From assembly GCA_020027415.1 (NCBI GenBank), contig JAHRAW010000065.1:1-5526 (forward strand): a stretch of DNA of 5,526 nt, given 5' to 3'. Position numbers and translations under genes: made by a program. The stretch comes from Gammaproteobacteria bacterium. Its GTDB lineage: Bacteria; Pseudomonadota; Gammaproteobacteria; Arenicellales; Poriferihabitantaceae. Under the pieces are notes generated by a model, which saw only the letters and a list, made by a program, of their open reading frames with translations, was not told the DNA's origin and made no database searches. Below are positions 1-5,526 of this stretch, piece after piece (the stretch's first letter is position 1; every line of letters starts with the position of its first letter).

Positions 1-1
1 C

Positions 2-55
2 GAAGAAGTGGTCAGCCGATTGGCTTATATTGAGTCGCTCATTGACGATGTGTAA
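2..55 (+). CDS. C-terminal end of an unidentified upstream gene (partial)
   Basis: An open frame enters from the left edge and ends at a TAA at 53-55. It gives 17 residues, EEVVSRLAYIESLIDDV, which look like the acidic, amphipathic helical tail of a soluble protein. I do not recognise the family, and this is too short to assign a function. The call rests on protein-like composition and on the 54-base gap to tkt, which suits two genes read in the same direction and perhaps together. Because any short frame at an edge can be open by chance, confidence is limited. Confidence 0.4.
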   Translation, partial: EEVVSRLAYIESLIDDV

Positions 56-109
56 CTGCTTTAGCGGCAACCCATAAACAATGTTTGGCACCACTTGAAC
101 GGCGACGCC

Positions 110-2107
110 ATGGTCACGGTGAGCCGACGGCAGAAAGCCAACGCCGTTCGCGCCCTCAGCATGGATGCAGTGCAACAAGCCGCCAGCGGTCATCCGGGCG
201 CGCCCATGGGGCTTGCCGACCTGGCCGAGGTGTTGTGGTGCGACCACCTCAAACACAACCCAAAAAATCCGCACTGGTGTGACCGCGATCGGTTTGTGTT
301 GTCCAACGGGCACGCCTCCATGTTGCTTTATTCGCTGCTACATTTGAGCGGTTATGAATTGAGCGTTGACGACCTCAAACAATTTCGTCAATTGCACTCC
401 AACACCCCCGGGCATCCGGAATACGGCGATACGCCGGGCGTGGAAACCACCACCGGACCGCTCGGGCAAGGGTTAGCCAACGCGGTCGGCATGGCGCTCG
501 CGGAAAAAACCTTAGCCGCGCAATTCAACCGCCCGGGGCATCGCATCGTTGATCATTTCACCTACGCGCTGGTGGGCGACGGTTGCCTCATGGAAGGCAT
601 ATCCCACGAAGCCTGCTCGCTCGCCGGCACGCTTCAATTAGGCAAGTTGATAGTACTGTATGACGACAACGGCATTTCCATTGACGGCGAAGTGGGCGAC
701 TGGTTCAGCGACCACACGCCGCAGCGTTTCACCGCCTACAACTGGCATGTCATCCCCGACATAGACGGACACGACCCAGCGGCGGTCGGGCGCGCGCTAC
801 AAGCCGCCAAAGCGGAAACCGCCAAGCCGAGCCTGCTGTGTTGCCGCACCATCATCGGCTTTGGTTCGCCCAACAAAGCCGGCACAGCAGCCAGCCACGG
901 CGCGCCGTTAGGCGAGCAAGAAGTGGCCTTGGCGCGCGCGCAACTGGATTGGCAGCACCCGCCATTTTTGATTCCCGAAGCCATTCGCGCGGCGTGGAGC
1001 GCGGTCGCCACCGGCGCCGCCGCCGAGCAACGCTGGACGCAACAATTCGCCGCGTATCAGCAAACTCATCCGCACCTTGCCGCCGAATTTACGCGGCGAC
1101 TGGGCCGCCAACTGCCCGCCGCTTGGCAAAACGAAGCGCGCAACATCATCGCGGCGACTAACGCGGCGGCGCAGTCGGTGGCGTCGCGCAAAGCCTCGCA
1201 GAATGCGTTGCAGCAATTCGGTCCGTTACTGCCGGAATTGTTCGGCGGTTCAGCCGATTTAGCCGAATCCAATCTCACCCTATGGTCGCAATCGCGCGCC
1301 GTCTCGCAAACGCCGCGCGGAAATTATATTCATTTCGGCGTGCGCGAATTTGCCATGGCGGCGATGGTCAATGGAATCGCGCTGCACCGCGGCTTCAAAC
1401 CGTACGGCGCCACTTTCTTAATGTTTTCCGAATATGCGCGCAACGCGTTACGCATGGCGGCGTTGATGAAAATTCCAAGTATCTTTGTGTTCACCCACGA
1501 TTCCATCGGCTTGGGCGAGGATGGTCCCACGCATCAGCCGGTGGAACAACTCGCCAGTTTGCGATTGACGCCGCGCATGTCGGTGTGGCGACCATGCGAT
1601 GCGGTGGAGACCGCGGTGGCGTGGCGGGCGGCGTGCGAATCGGTTGCGCAACCGTTTTGCTTGGTACTATCGCGGCAAGCCTTGCCGCATCAGCCGCGCG
1701 ACTCGACGCAACTGGAAGCGATTGAGAAGGGCGGGTATGTGTTACATGAATGCAAAGGCGCGCCGCAAGCCATTCTGCTTGCCACCGGCTCCGAAGTCGG
1801 CTTGGCAATGCAAGCGGTGCAACACGCGCGCTTGCGGCGGCGGCAAATCCGCGTGGTGTCCATGCCGTCGCTGGATCGGTTTGCGGCGCAACCGCGCGCG
1901 TATCGGGAATCGGTGTTGCCGTCCGCAGTGCGCGCGCGAGTGGCGGTGGAGGCCGGGGTCACCGCGCCATGGCGCGAATATGTCGGCTTGGATGGGCTGG
2001 TGGTCGGCGTTGACACCTTCGGCGAATCGGCGCCGGGCGCCGAGGTTTTCAAGGCTTTTCATATCACCGTGGAGCATGTCGTGGATTGCGTAAACCGCGT
2101 GTTGTAG
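110..2107 (+). CDS. tkt: Transketolase
   Basis: This cytoplasmic, thiamine-diphosphate- and divalent-metal-dependent enzyme moves two-carbon ketol units between sugar phosphates in the pentose phosphate pathway and Calvin cycle. From the ATG at 110 it has 665 residues, against 663 recalled for E. coli TktA, and it aligns from end to end. Visible landmarks are SGHPGAPMG with the active-site His28, LSNGHASML with a second conserved His, GPLGQG, and the ThDP/metal motif GDGCLMEG through YDDNGISIDG. SHGAPLG, SRKASQNA and GGSADLAESNLT follow. The pyrimidine-binding domain has GVREFAM with the catalytic Glu, and THDSIGLGEDGPTHQP is intact. The C-terminal domain has ATGSEV and TFGESAP. No catalytic residue appears lost. 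The start is uncertain: a TTG at 95 and a GTG at 119 share the frame, and none has a clear Shine-Dalgarno. The ATG was chosen because it places the conserved ANAVRALSMDA segment within two residues of E. coli. Gene gap follows 107 bp downstream. Confidence 0.97.
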   Translation: MVTVSRRQKANAVRALSMDAVQQAASGHPGAPMGLADLAEVLWCDHLKHNPKNPHWCDRDRFVLSNGHASMLLYSLLHLSGYELSVDDLKQFRQLHSNTPGHPEYGDTPGVETTTGPLGQGLANAVGMALAEKTLAAQFNRPGHRIVDHFTYALVGDGCLMEGISHEACSLAGTLQLGKLIVLYDDNGISIDGEVGDWFSDHTPQRFTAYNWHVIPDIDGHDPAAVGRALQAAKAETAKPSLLCCRTIIGFGSPNKAGTAASHGAPLGEQEVALARAQLDWQHPPFLIPEAIRAAWSAVATGAAAEQRWTQQFAAYQQTHPHLAAEFTRRLGRQLPAAWQNEARNIIAATNAAAQSVASRKASQNALQQFGPLLPELFGGSADLAESNLTLWSQSRAVSQTPRGNYIHFGVREFAMAAMVNGIALHRGFKPYGATFLMFSEYARNALRMAALMKIPSIFVFTHDSIGLGEDGPTHQPVEQLASLRLTPRMSVWRPCDAVETAVAWRAACESVAQPFCLVLSRQALPHQPRDSTQLEAIEKGGYVLHECKGAPQAILLATGSEVGLAMQAVQHARLRRRQIRVVSMPSLDRFAAQPRAYRESVLPSAVRARVAVEAGVTAPWREYVGLDGLVVGVDTFGESAPGAEVFKAFHITVEHVVDCVNRVL

Positions 2108-2202
2108 CGCACTTACTCAATCCATTATCGTTGTCACTATTTCTGCCATTAGCACTGCCGCCGCCGTCTAAATCGTTACCAACATTTCAATTCATTCCGT
2201 TT

Positions 2203-2206
2203 GGAG
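2203..2206 (+). promoter_or_regulatory. Ribosome binding site of gap
   Basis: GGAG lies 8 bases before the ATG at 2215. It decides the start of gap, because the same frame stays open upstream as far as a TTG at 2086 inside the tkt coding region. No member of the family has such an N-terminal extension, and MTIKVAINGYGRIGR is the classic GAPDH beginning. Confidence 0.8.
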
Positions 2207-2214
2207 TTACCGCC

Positions 2215-3216
2215 ATGACAATTAAAGTCGCCATTAACGGCTATGGTCGCATCGGGCGCAACATTTTGCGCGCCAAGTATGAAGCCGAGTACGATGATAT
2301 TCGCATTGTCGCCATCAACGATCTGGGCGACACGCAAACCAACGCCCACTTGACCCAATACGACACCGCGCACGGCAAATTCCCCGCGCGCGTGGAGGCG
2401 GACGGCGACCACCTAATCATCAACGGCGACCGCATCAAAGTGTTGGCGCAACGCGATCCGGCGCAATTGCCGTGGGGCGAACTCGGCGTGGATGTTGTGC
2501 ATGAAAGCACCGGTTTTTTCGCCAGCCGCGAAAAAGCCAGCGCGCATCTCCACGCCGGCGCGCGCAAAGTCATCATCTCGGCGCCGGGCGGCGGCGAGGT
2601 GGATGCGACCATCGTCTACGGCGTGAACCACGATACGCTCAAAGCCAGCCATACGGTGATTTCCAATGCTTCGTGTACGACCAATTGCTTAGCGCCGTTG
2701 GTGAAGGCGTTGGACGATTCGGTGGGATTGGTGCATGGCTTAATGAACACCGTGCATGCCTACACCAACGATCAGGTGTTGACCGATGTGCGCCACAGCG
2801 ACCTGCGCCGCGCGCGTTCGGCGACCCATTCCATGATTCCGACCAAAACCGGCGCCGCGGCGGCCGTGGGCCTGGTGCTGCCGAAGTTGAAAGGCAAACT
2901 GGATGGTTTTTCGGTGCGCGTGCCGACCCTCAATGTATCCATGGTGGATCTCACCTTTGTCGCCGCGCGGGAAACCTCGGTGGCGCACATCAACGAGTTG
3001 CTGAAAGCAGCCGCCGACGGCAAAGTGCTTGGCTACACCGAGGAGCCGCTGGTGTCGGTGGATTTCAATCATTCCCCGCTATCCTCCATCGTGGACGCCG
3101 GCATGACCAAAGTGTTGGGCGGAACCTTGGTGAAAGTATGCGCTTGGTATGACAACGAATGGGGGTTTTCCAATCGCATGTTGGATACCACCCGAGCGTG
3201 GATGAACGCGGCTTAG
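2215..3216 (+). CDS. gap: Type I glyceraldehyde-3-phosphate dehydrogenase
   Basis: This cytoplasmic enzyme interconverts glyceraldehyde-3-phosphate and 1,3-bisphosphoglycerate with NAD(P) and phosphate, normally as a homotetramer. It has 333 residues, the usual family length. The N-terminal Rossmann fold begins with INGYGRIGRN (residues 7-16), and the end of its second strand carries Asp36 in AINDL, the acidic residue that favours NAD. The catalytic motif SNASCTTNCLAPL holds Cys154, and His181 in NTVHAYTNDQ is the catalytic base. The S-loop, with DLRRARSAT and IPTKTGAAAAVG, and the C-terminal WYDNEWGFSNRM motif are intact. S-loop positions 192-193 read Val-Arg where Leu-Pro is typical of strictly NAD-linked bacterial enzymes, so cofactor preference is open. 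The overall form (DVRHSDLRRARSATHSMIPTKTG) matches the group common in beta- and gammaproteobacteria more than E. coli GapA. It sits between tkt and pgk, in pathway order with pgk. Confidence 0.97.
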   Translation: MTIKVAINGYGRIGRNILRAKYEAEYDDIRIVAINDLGDTQTNAHLTQYDTAHGKFPARVEADGDHLIINGDRIKVLAQRDPAQLPWGELGVDVVHESTGFFASREKASAHLHAGARKVIISAPGGGEVDATIVYGVNHDTLKASHTVISNASCTTNCLAPLVKALDDSVGLVHGLMNTVHAYTNDQVLTDVRHSDLRRARSATHSMIPTKTGAAAAVGLVLPKLKGKLDGFSVRVPTLNVSMVDLTFVAARETSVAHINELLKAAADGKVLGYTEEPLVSVDFNHSPLSSIVDAGMTKVLGGTLVKVCAWYDNEWGFSNRMLDTTRAWMNAA

Positions 3217-3248
3217 TCGGTTTGATACGGTTTAGTGCACCTTAGTTT

Positions 3249-3275
3249 TTGTCGGTGGCTTGCTTGCTCTATAAC
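3249..3275 (+). promoter_or_regulatory. Possible weak sigma-70 promoter for pgk
   Basis: In the spacer between gap and pgk, TATAAC at 3270-3275 matches the -10 consensus at five of six bases. TTGTCG at 3249-3254 matches the -35 at four of six, but the spacer is only 15 bases. Transcription from here would give pgk a leader of roughly 85 bases containing the GC-rich inverted repeat. This is a consensus match only, and pgk may simply be read from upstream. Confidence 0.25.
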
Positions 3276-3277
3276 GA

Positions 3278-3298
3278 CCGCCTTGGCGGGGCCGCCAA
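3278..3298. repeat. GC-rich inverted repeat in the gap-pgk spacer
   Basis: TTGGCGG at 3283-3289 and CCGCCAA at 3292-3298 form a perfect 7-base inverted repeat with a 2-base centre. A further CCGCC at 3278-3282 can pair with the same GGCGG, so two mutually exclusive hairpins are possible in RNA. No T-run follows, so it is not an intrinsic terminator. It could be an operator-like palindrome, an RNA structure that shields or processes the pgk leader, or only GC-rich sequence. Confidence 0.5.
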
Positions 3299-3354
3299 AC
3301 CCAGCGGAACGCGCGGCATGACCAACCCTGCGCGACCGATTTTGCTTGCTTTAT

Positions 3355-3359
3355 GGTGA
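3355..3359 (+). promoter_or_regulatory. Ribosome binding site of pgk
   Basis: GGTGA, complementary to the 16S rRNA tail, ends 7 bases before the ATG at 3367. It supports that start over an in-frame TTG at 3346, which would add seven residues not seen in the family. Confidence 0.65.
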
Positions 3360-3366
3360 CCCGCCG

Positions 3367-4572
3367 ATGAGCAGCCTGCCCACCTTGACGCGCGCGACTG
3401 AGTTGCGGCATCGGCGCGTGCTGCTGCGCCAAGATTTGAATGTGCCGCTGGTCGGCGGAAAAATCACTTCGGCAAAACGCCTGGACGCCGCCTTGCCGGC
3501 CATTCGCATGGCCGCTGATGGCGGCGCAAAAGTCATGTTGATGTCGCATATGGGACGCCCCGAAGAAGGCGCTTATGCCGCCGAATTATCGTTGGCGCCG
3601 GTGGCGGAACACCTCAGCCGCGCGCTCAATGGTGAAGTGAAATTGTGCGCCGATTATCTTTCCTCGCCGCCGCAACTTGCCGACGGCGAAGTAATGCTAT
3701 TGGAAAATGTGCGCTTCAATATCGGCGAAACCGCCAACCGGCGACAACTTGCCAAACAATACGCTGCATTGTGCGATGTATTTGTCATGGATGCGTTCGG
3801 CGTCGCGCACCGCGCGCACGCCTCCACCGAAGGCGTCGCCCGCTACGCCCGCCGCGCCTGCGCCGGACCCTTGCTGGTTGCAGAATTGACGGCATTAAAA
3901 AAAGCCATCACCGCGCCGCAACGCCCGTTGATCGCGCTGGTCGGCGGCGCAAAAGTATCCACCAAACTAACCGCGCTCACCACCTTAGCGAAGCAGGTTG
4001 ACCATCTCCTGCTCGGCGGCGGCATTGCCAACACCTTTCTGGCGGCGGCTGGACACAACATCGGCAACTCGCTGTTTGAACCGAGATTAGTGGTGGCGGC
4101 GCGCGAATTGATGGCCGCGGCAACGGCGCAACGCCGACCAATTCCGATACCTGACGATGTGGTGGTCGCCAAAACACCGCTCACCGCAGCCCAACCTGAA
4201 ACCGAAACTACGGTGAAAGCCGTGCATCAACTTGCCGACGACGACATGATTTTTGACCTCGGACCCAACACCGTACGCCGCTACGCAGCCCTCATCGCGC
4301 AAGCCGGCACCGTGGTATGGAATGGTCCAGTCGGCGCGTTTGAGTTCGCGCAATTCGCGGAGGGCACCAAAGCACTCGGGCAAGCAGTCGCGCAATCCGA
4401 CGCCTTCTCGGTGGCGGGCGGCGGCGACACCCTCGCTGCCGCCGAACAATTCAACCTAACCGAAAAATTATCGTGCATATCCACCGGTGGCGGCGCTTTC
4501 CTACAATTCATGGAAGGCAAACCCCTGCCGGCACTGGTAGCATTGGCAGAGCGCGGCGAATTGACTTACTGA
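3367..4572 (+). CDS. pgk: Phosphoglycerate kinase
   Basis: This cytoplasmic monomer transfers phosphate between 1,3-bisphosphoglycerate and ADP to give 3-phosphoglycerate and ATP, and runs in reverse in gluconeogenesis or the Calvin cycle. It has 401 residues, slightly longer than the 387 of E. coli. The N-terminal substrate domain shows RQDLNVP (Asp23, Asn25), Arg38, SHMGRP (His61-Pro65), LLENVRFN (Glu113-Asn118) and DVFVMDAFGVAHRAHAS. CAGPLLVAEL leads into the C-terminal nucleotide domain, with LVGGAKVSTKL, LLGGGIANTFLAA, FDLGPNT, WNGPVGAFE and the nucleotide-binding AGGGDTLAA. STGGGAFLQFMEGK lies near the end. All expected substrate and nucleotide motifs are present. The start is fixed by GGTGA 7 bases upstream. 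It follows gap by 150 bp on the same strand, consistent with use in consecutive steps, although that spacer could contain its own promoter. The terminator at 4674-4701 closes the unit. Confidence 0.97.
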   Translation: MSSLPTLTRATELRHRRVLLRQDLNVPLVGGKITSAKRLDAALPAIRMAADGGAKVMLMSHMGRPEEGAYAAELSLAPVAEHLSRALNGEVKLCADYLSSPPQLADGEVMLLENVRFNIGETANRRQLAKQYAALCDVFVMDAFGVAHRAHASTEGVARYARRACAGPLLVAELTALKKAITAPQRPLIALVGGAKVSTKLTALTTLAKQVDHLLLGGGIANTFLAAAGHNIGNSLFEPRLVVAARELMAAATAQRRPIPIPDDVVVAKTPLTAAQPETETTVKAVHQLADDDMIFDLGPNTVRRYAALIAQAGTVVWNGPVGAFEFAQFAEGTKALGQAVAQSDAFSVAGGGDTLAAAEQFNLTEKLSCISTGGGAFLQFMEGKPLPALVALAERGELTY

Positions 4573-4604
4573 TGTATCCAGCGGCGCGGCTAACGGGGCT
4601 GCAA

Positions 4605-4620
4605 AATCACCCTGGTGATT
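4605..4620. repeat. Small palindrome after pgk
   Basis: AATCAC at 4605-4610 and GTGATT at 4615-4620 form a perfect 6-base stem around CCTG. Only one T-rich stretch, broken by other bases, follows, so it is at most a weak RNA hairpin at the 3' end of the pgk transcript. Confidence 0.4.
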
Positions 4621-4666
4621 CCCGTAGTATTATTCTCGTCATTCCCGCAGTCTTTTAAGCGGGAAT
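4618..4666. repeat. ATTCCCG direct repeats with REP-like hairpin
   Basis: ATTCCCGTAGT at 4618-4628 recurs as ATTCCCGCAGT at 4641-4651 with one change. The second copy is also the left arm of a perfect 8-base inverted repeat, ATTCCCGC at 4641-4648 and GCGGGAAT at 4659-4666, with a 10-base AT-rich loop. The wording GTCATTCCCGC...GCGGGAATCCA resembles dispersed repetitive extragenic palindromes common between genes in gamma- and betaproteobacteria. It is near in wording to the neisserial dRS3 repeat, but the spacing differs. Only one hairpin unit is visible here. Confidence 0.6.
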
Positions 4667-4673
4667 CCAATAA

Positions 4674-4701
4674 AAAAGCCCCGCTGGATAGCGGGGCTTT
4701 T
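4674..4701. terminator. Bidirectional rho-independent terminator
   Basis: AAAAGCCCCGC (4674-4684) and GCGGGGCTTTT (4691-4701) form a perfect 11-base stem with a 6-base loop. On the plus strand the stem ends in four T, then AATAAT. On the minus strand six T follow, so termination should be stronger for the converging barrel gene, whose stop codon is only 17 bases away. It can serve both pgk and that gene. Confidence 0.92.
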
Positions 4702-4718
4702 AATAATGCGCGGTTGCG

Positions 4719-5526
4719 TTAGAACTCCACCTTGCCCTGCAATAGAATGGCATTGGCGGCGGCGCGGTGTTCGCCTATTAGGTTCAGGTGGAAACCAACC
4801 CCATGCGCTTGTTTTACATGCCAGCGCACGCCTAAGCCGTAGCGATTGTTGTCATTGGCTAAGGTCATCTCGCCATACGGCTGCCATTTGTGAGTCAAAC
4901 CATAGCCAACCGTGGCGCGTAATCTCGGCGCAATGTCATCCGCATCGTTCGCGCTAGTCGGCACGCTATGCCGTAAATCTTGTTGCCAAAGGCGCTCCAC
5001 TTCGCTGGTGGTGTCGCCCAAGCCCGGCGCAAACATGAATGATAAGCCTTGCCCGTCGCGTCCGGGATTCATGCTCACCATTCCATCCACGCCCCATTCT
5101 TTGTAATTACCGCGCGCAAACAAGCCATGCACATTGCCTTCCAGCGTCAGCCGTCCGCCGATTCGCTTGACCCCGGCACGCAAGGCAATGCCGGCTTCGT
5201 TGTTGCCATCGCCATCACCGCTGTCATAGCGAACTCCAATTTCGGCAGAGGGCTGAAGGCGCGAACCATCTTCATATTCCCGCGTGTGCGTGGCTTCCAA
5301 CGCCAGCCGAACTTGGCTTACGTCAATGCCCGCCGCGCCAATGAATACATCCTTGTCATCCACTTCTACGCGTGCGATGGAGGCTTCGCCTTTGCCGCGC
5401 AATTCAGTCGCACCATCGGCAGTCTGCATAATCCGCCCGCTACCACCACCTGCAAGACTCTGCATGCTCACATCGCTGTCTTGCTTGGCGCCTGAAGTCG
5501 GCATCACTTCTAAACTGCCGACCCCA
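4719..5526 (-). CDS. Autotransporter-type outer-membrane beta-barrel protein (5' part outside window)
   Basis: The frame is open from the right edge down to a TAA at 4719-4721, giving the last 268 residues of a longer protein. An in-frame ATG at 5504 and GTG at 5507 exist, but no stop separates them from the edge, so neither need be the start. Fragment residues about 20-45 are hydrophilic and Gly-rich, typical of a linker. From about residue 70 the chain alternates polar and nonpolar residues as amphipathic strands with short Gly/Asp/Asn turns: RLALEATHTREYEDG, LQPSAEIGVRYDSGDGD, GRLTLEGNVHGLFA, YKEWGVDGMVSMNPGRDG, GLSFMFAPGLG, EVERLW, LRATVGYGL, YGLGVRWH. It ends in QGKVEF, and a terminal Phe is the recognition signal for outer-membrane barrel assembly by the BAM complex. 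The pattern is one I know from C-terminal barrels of large autotransporter-like surface proteins. The passenger, signal peptide and true length are not visible. The gene converges on pgk and shares its terminator. Confidence 0.8.
   Translation of the reverse strand, partial: GVGSLEVMPTSGAKQDSDVSMQSLAGGGSGRIMQTADGATELRGKGEASIARVEVDDKDVFIGAAGIDVSQVRLALEATHTREYEDGSRLQPSAEIGVRYDSGDGDGNNEAGIALRAGVKRIGGRLTLEGNVHGLFARGNYKEWGVDGMVSMNPGRDGQGLSFMFAPGLGDTTSEVERLWQQDLRHSVPTSANDADDIAPRLRATVGYGLTHKWQPYGEMTLANDNNRYGLGVRWHVKQAHGVGFHLNLIGEHRAAANAILLQGKVEF

Larger units (their letters stand above)
3260..3365 (+). repeat. Imperfect direct repeat, copies at 3260-3282 and 3342-3365
   Basis: Both copies begin with an identical TTGCTTGCT, continue with (C/T)TAT, diverge at three bases, and end in GACC-GCC or GACCCGCC. 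That is about 19 matches in 24 aligned positions with a one-base gap. The copies start 82 bases apart. The first includes the possible -10 element. The second includes the pgk ribosome binding site and ends one base before the pgk ATG. It may be an old local duplication or a repeated regulatory site. Confidence 0.45.
4575..4690. repeat. Long-range 10-base inverted repeat spanning the pgk 3' region
   Basis: TATCCAGCGG at 4575-4584, three bases after the pgk stop, is the exact reverse complement of CCGCTGGATA at 4681-4690. The second arm overlaps the left stem and loop of the terminator, so pairing between the two would compete with terminator folding in plus-strand RNA. Chance occurrence is possible, and no function is shown. 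Confidence 0.45.

Noticed and set aside
42..47. TTGACG as a possible -35 element before tkt
   Set aside because: It matches the consensus at five of six bases, but no acceptable -10 lies 15-19 bases downstream, and it falls in the end of the upstream coding frame.
736..2077. Several long minus-strand and out-of-frame plus-strand open frames inside tkt
   Set aside because: They are shadows caused by GC-rich codon bias. They are rich in Arg, Ala and Pro, show no recognisable domain, and overlap a fully conserved enzyme.
2086..2214. In-frame N-terminal extension of gap with a hydrophobic, leader-like stretch
   Set aside because: The frame is open only by chance. It overlaps the tkt end, begins at TTG, has no ribosome site, and GAPDH begins at MTIKVAING after a good GGAG.
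2108..2214. Possible promoter or terminator between tkt and gap
   Set aside because: TTGTCA at 2131-2136 has no matching -10 at proper spacing, and I found no stem followed by a T-run. The spacer appears unstructured apart from the gap ribosome site.
3353..3370. Five-codon open frame (ATG at 3353) overlapping the pgk start as a leader peptide
   Set aside because: It contains the pgk ribosome site itself, has no ribosome site of its own, and is short enough to arise by chance.
3232..3549. Minus-strand open frame across the gap-pgk spacer and the pgk start
   Set aside because: Its composition fits the antisense of pgk, I see no ribosome site, and it would cover the spacer signals and the conserved pgk N-terminus.
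4641..4666. Neisserial dRS3 repeat
   Set aside because: dRS3 is ATTCCC, 8 bases, GGGAAT. Here 14 bases separate the arms, so it was called only REP-like.

Overview
This window looks like a chromosomal segment from a Gram-negative proteobacterium, most likely gamma- or betaproteobacterial. It is moderately GC-rich, with many GCG and CGC codons. The transketolase and phosphoglycerate kinase resemble the enterobacterial enzymes along their whole length. The GAPDH has the form common in beta- and gammaproteobacteria. The last gene ends in an outer-membrane beta-barrel with a C-terminal phenylalanine, which requires an outer membrane. The sequence alone does not give a genus.

Layout: positions 2-55 hold what is probably the last 17 codons of an upstream gene of unknown function. 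Three intact plus-strand genes of central carbon metabolism follow: transketolase (tkt, 110-2107), glyceraldehyde-3-phosphate dehydrogenase (gap, 2215-3216) and phosphoglycerate kinase (pgk, 3367-4572). The tkt-gap spacer is 107 bp. The gap-pgk spacer is 150 bp and holds a GC-rich inverted repeat, a possible weak promoter and an imperfect direct repeat whose second copy carries the pgk ribosome binding site. The 146 bp between pgk and the next gene hold several small palindromes, an ATTCCCGC-type REP-like repeat and a strong bidirectional terminator. The rest, 4719 to the right edge, is a minus-strand gene converging on pgk. Only its C-terminal 268 codons are visible, and they encode an autotransporter-type beta-barrel.

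How the genes work together: transketolase exchanges two-carbon units among sugar phosphates and yields glyceraldehyde-3-phosphate. GAPDH and PGK interconvert that triose phosphate and 3-phosphoglycerate through 1,3-bisphosphoglycerate. The cluster therefore joins the non-oxidative pentose phosphate pathway, or the regenerative part of the Calvin cycle, to lower glycolysis or gluconeogenesis. No RuBisCO or phosphoribulokinase gene is visible, so autotrophy cannot be inferred. The barrel gene is a separate transcription unit with a surface role.

The window is mostly ordinary housekeeping sequence. I see no CRISPR array, transposase, tRNA, rRNA or clearly new system. The points that deserve a second look are the repeat-rich spacers, the GAPDH cofactor-site residues and the unseen N-terminal part of the surface protein.
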